Positions 63,690 through 64,000 of a DNA stretch of 64,000 nt are shown piece by piece (within the stretch, counting starts at the first letter, position 1; each line of letters begins with the position of its first letter). The DNA is from Ectobius pallidus (taxonomy: Eukaryota > Arthropoda > Insecta > Blattodea > Ectobiidae): NCBI GenBank assembly GCA_964059195.1, contig CAXKWD010000006.1, positions 12,888,530 through 12,952,529 of the forward strand, given 5' to 3'. Below the pieces are notes generated by a model that searched no databases, was not told the origin of the DNA, and worked only from the letters and a program-made list of their open reading frames with translations. Both the position numbers and the translations under genes were made by a program.

Positions 63690-64000
63690 ATCTCAGCAAA
63701 CAACTCAGTAGAGTCATTTTCTTACTGAGTAACTTGAAATTTATATTACCGGTTCAGCACGTACGAATGTCATACTATTCCTACTTTCATAGTATAATAA
63801 ATTATGGGATCATATTATGGGGAAACAGTAATCAAATTGACCAAATCTATACCTTCAAAAGAGAGTTGTAAGAATTATATCTAATACCGACATATATGCA
63901 CCATGTAAACCATTATTTAAAGAGTTAAAGATCATGACAGTTGTTAACCTCTACATTTTTGAACTACTTATACATGTAAAAAATAGGGTAATATCAAGAT
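63690..64000 (+). pseudogene. LINE polymerase C-terminal fragment (CR1/Jockey-like), cut by window edge
   Basis: Plus-strand translation gives YYSYFHSIINYGIILWGNSN then, after a frame break near 63865, RIISNTDIYAPCKPLFKELK and NLYIFELLIHVKN. This is the conserved region after the reverse-transcriptase thumb in CR1/Jockey-like LINEs. It continues past the right edge. Confidence 0.75.

Overview
This 64 kb window looks like AT-rich, repeat-dominated intergenic DNA from an insect. The evidence is an arthropod transposon mix (Jockey-type LINE, CR1-like LINE tails, mariner, hAT, pogo, Helitron, Penelope-like and gypsy-type LTR), tRNA-derived SINEs, and a short run of the insect telomere unit TTAGG. 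A cockroach or termite (Blattodea) is plausible, but that is an inference from general resemblance. I recognise no host protein-coding gene and no functional tRNA or rRNA. Nearly everything identifiable is a mobile element, usually nested inside another.

Layout. 1-3.3 kb: a Harbinger end, a 658-bp hAT MITE, and a hAT MITE carrying both a second MITE and a LINE 3' end. 4.5-7.3 kb: hAT MITE, TTAA-flanked element, Tc1/mariner remnant. 7.3-9.0 kb: decayed IS630/Tc1-type transposase between 16-bp direct repeats. 9.4-10.3 kb: GC-rich solo LTR. 10.6-12.7 kb: a hAT MITE interrupted by a decayed hAT that is itself interrupted by another terminal-inverted-repeat element. 14.6-18.6 kb: TTAA-flanked element, deleted mariner, hAT MITE split by a Harbinger MITE, mariner 3' end. 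19-21.6 kb: SINE, TTAGG run, Helitron, palindromic mariner, SINE. 22-31.3 kb: LINE fragments, a Penelope-like inverted terminal-repeat pair, a hAT MITE split by a Helitron. 31.7-36 kb: two more palindromic mariners, one split by a Penelope-like insertion with three hammerhead ribozyme motifs; pogo MITE; SINEs. 36.3-38 kb: tandem Helitrons. 38.5-45 kb: SINEs, LINE tail, several hAT MITEs. 45.8-48.4 kb: MITE containing a LINE tail containing a 2-kb hAT element. 48.5-52.2 kb: two composite repeats (minisatellite plus SINE) and a third SINE family. 53.2-57.8 kb: a Jockey-clade LINE with both ORFs open. 58.3-64 kb: long-inverted-arm element with nested hAT MITE, LINE tails, TTAA-flanked element, LINE fragment.

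The only intact genes are the two overlapping Jockey ORFs (gag-like ORF1; endonuclease-reverse transcriptase ORF2). They are the only visible source of retrotransposition machinery here and could in principle act in cis and on SINEs. Three structures stand out: the hammerhead motifs at 34.97-35.15 kb, a family of palindromic mariner derivatives present at three loci, and a group of about 0.3-0.8-kb hAT MITE families with related ends and internal AGGTCATTTT-like words. The palindromic octamer TAGGCCTA also occurs about 16 times, where base composition predicts about one.
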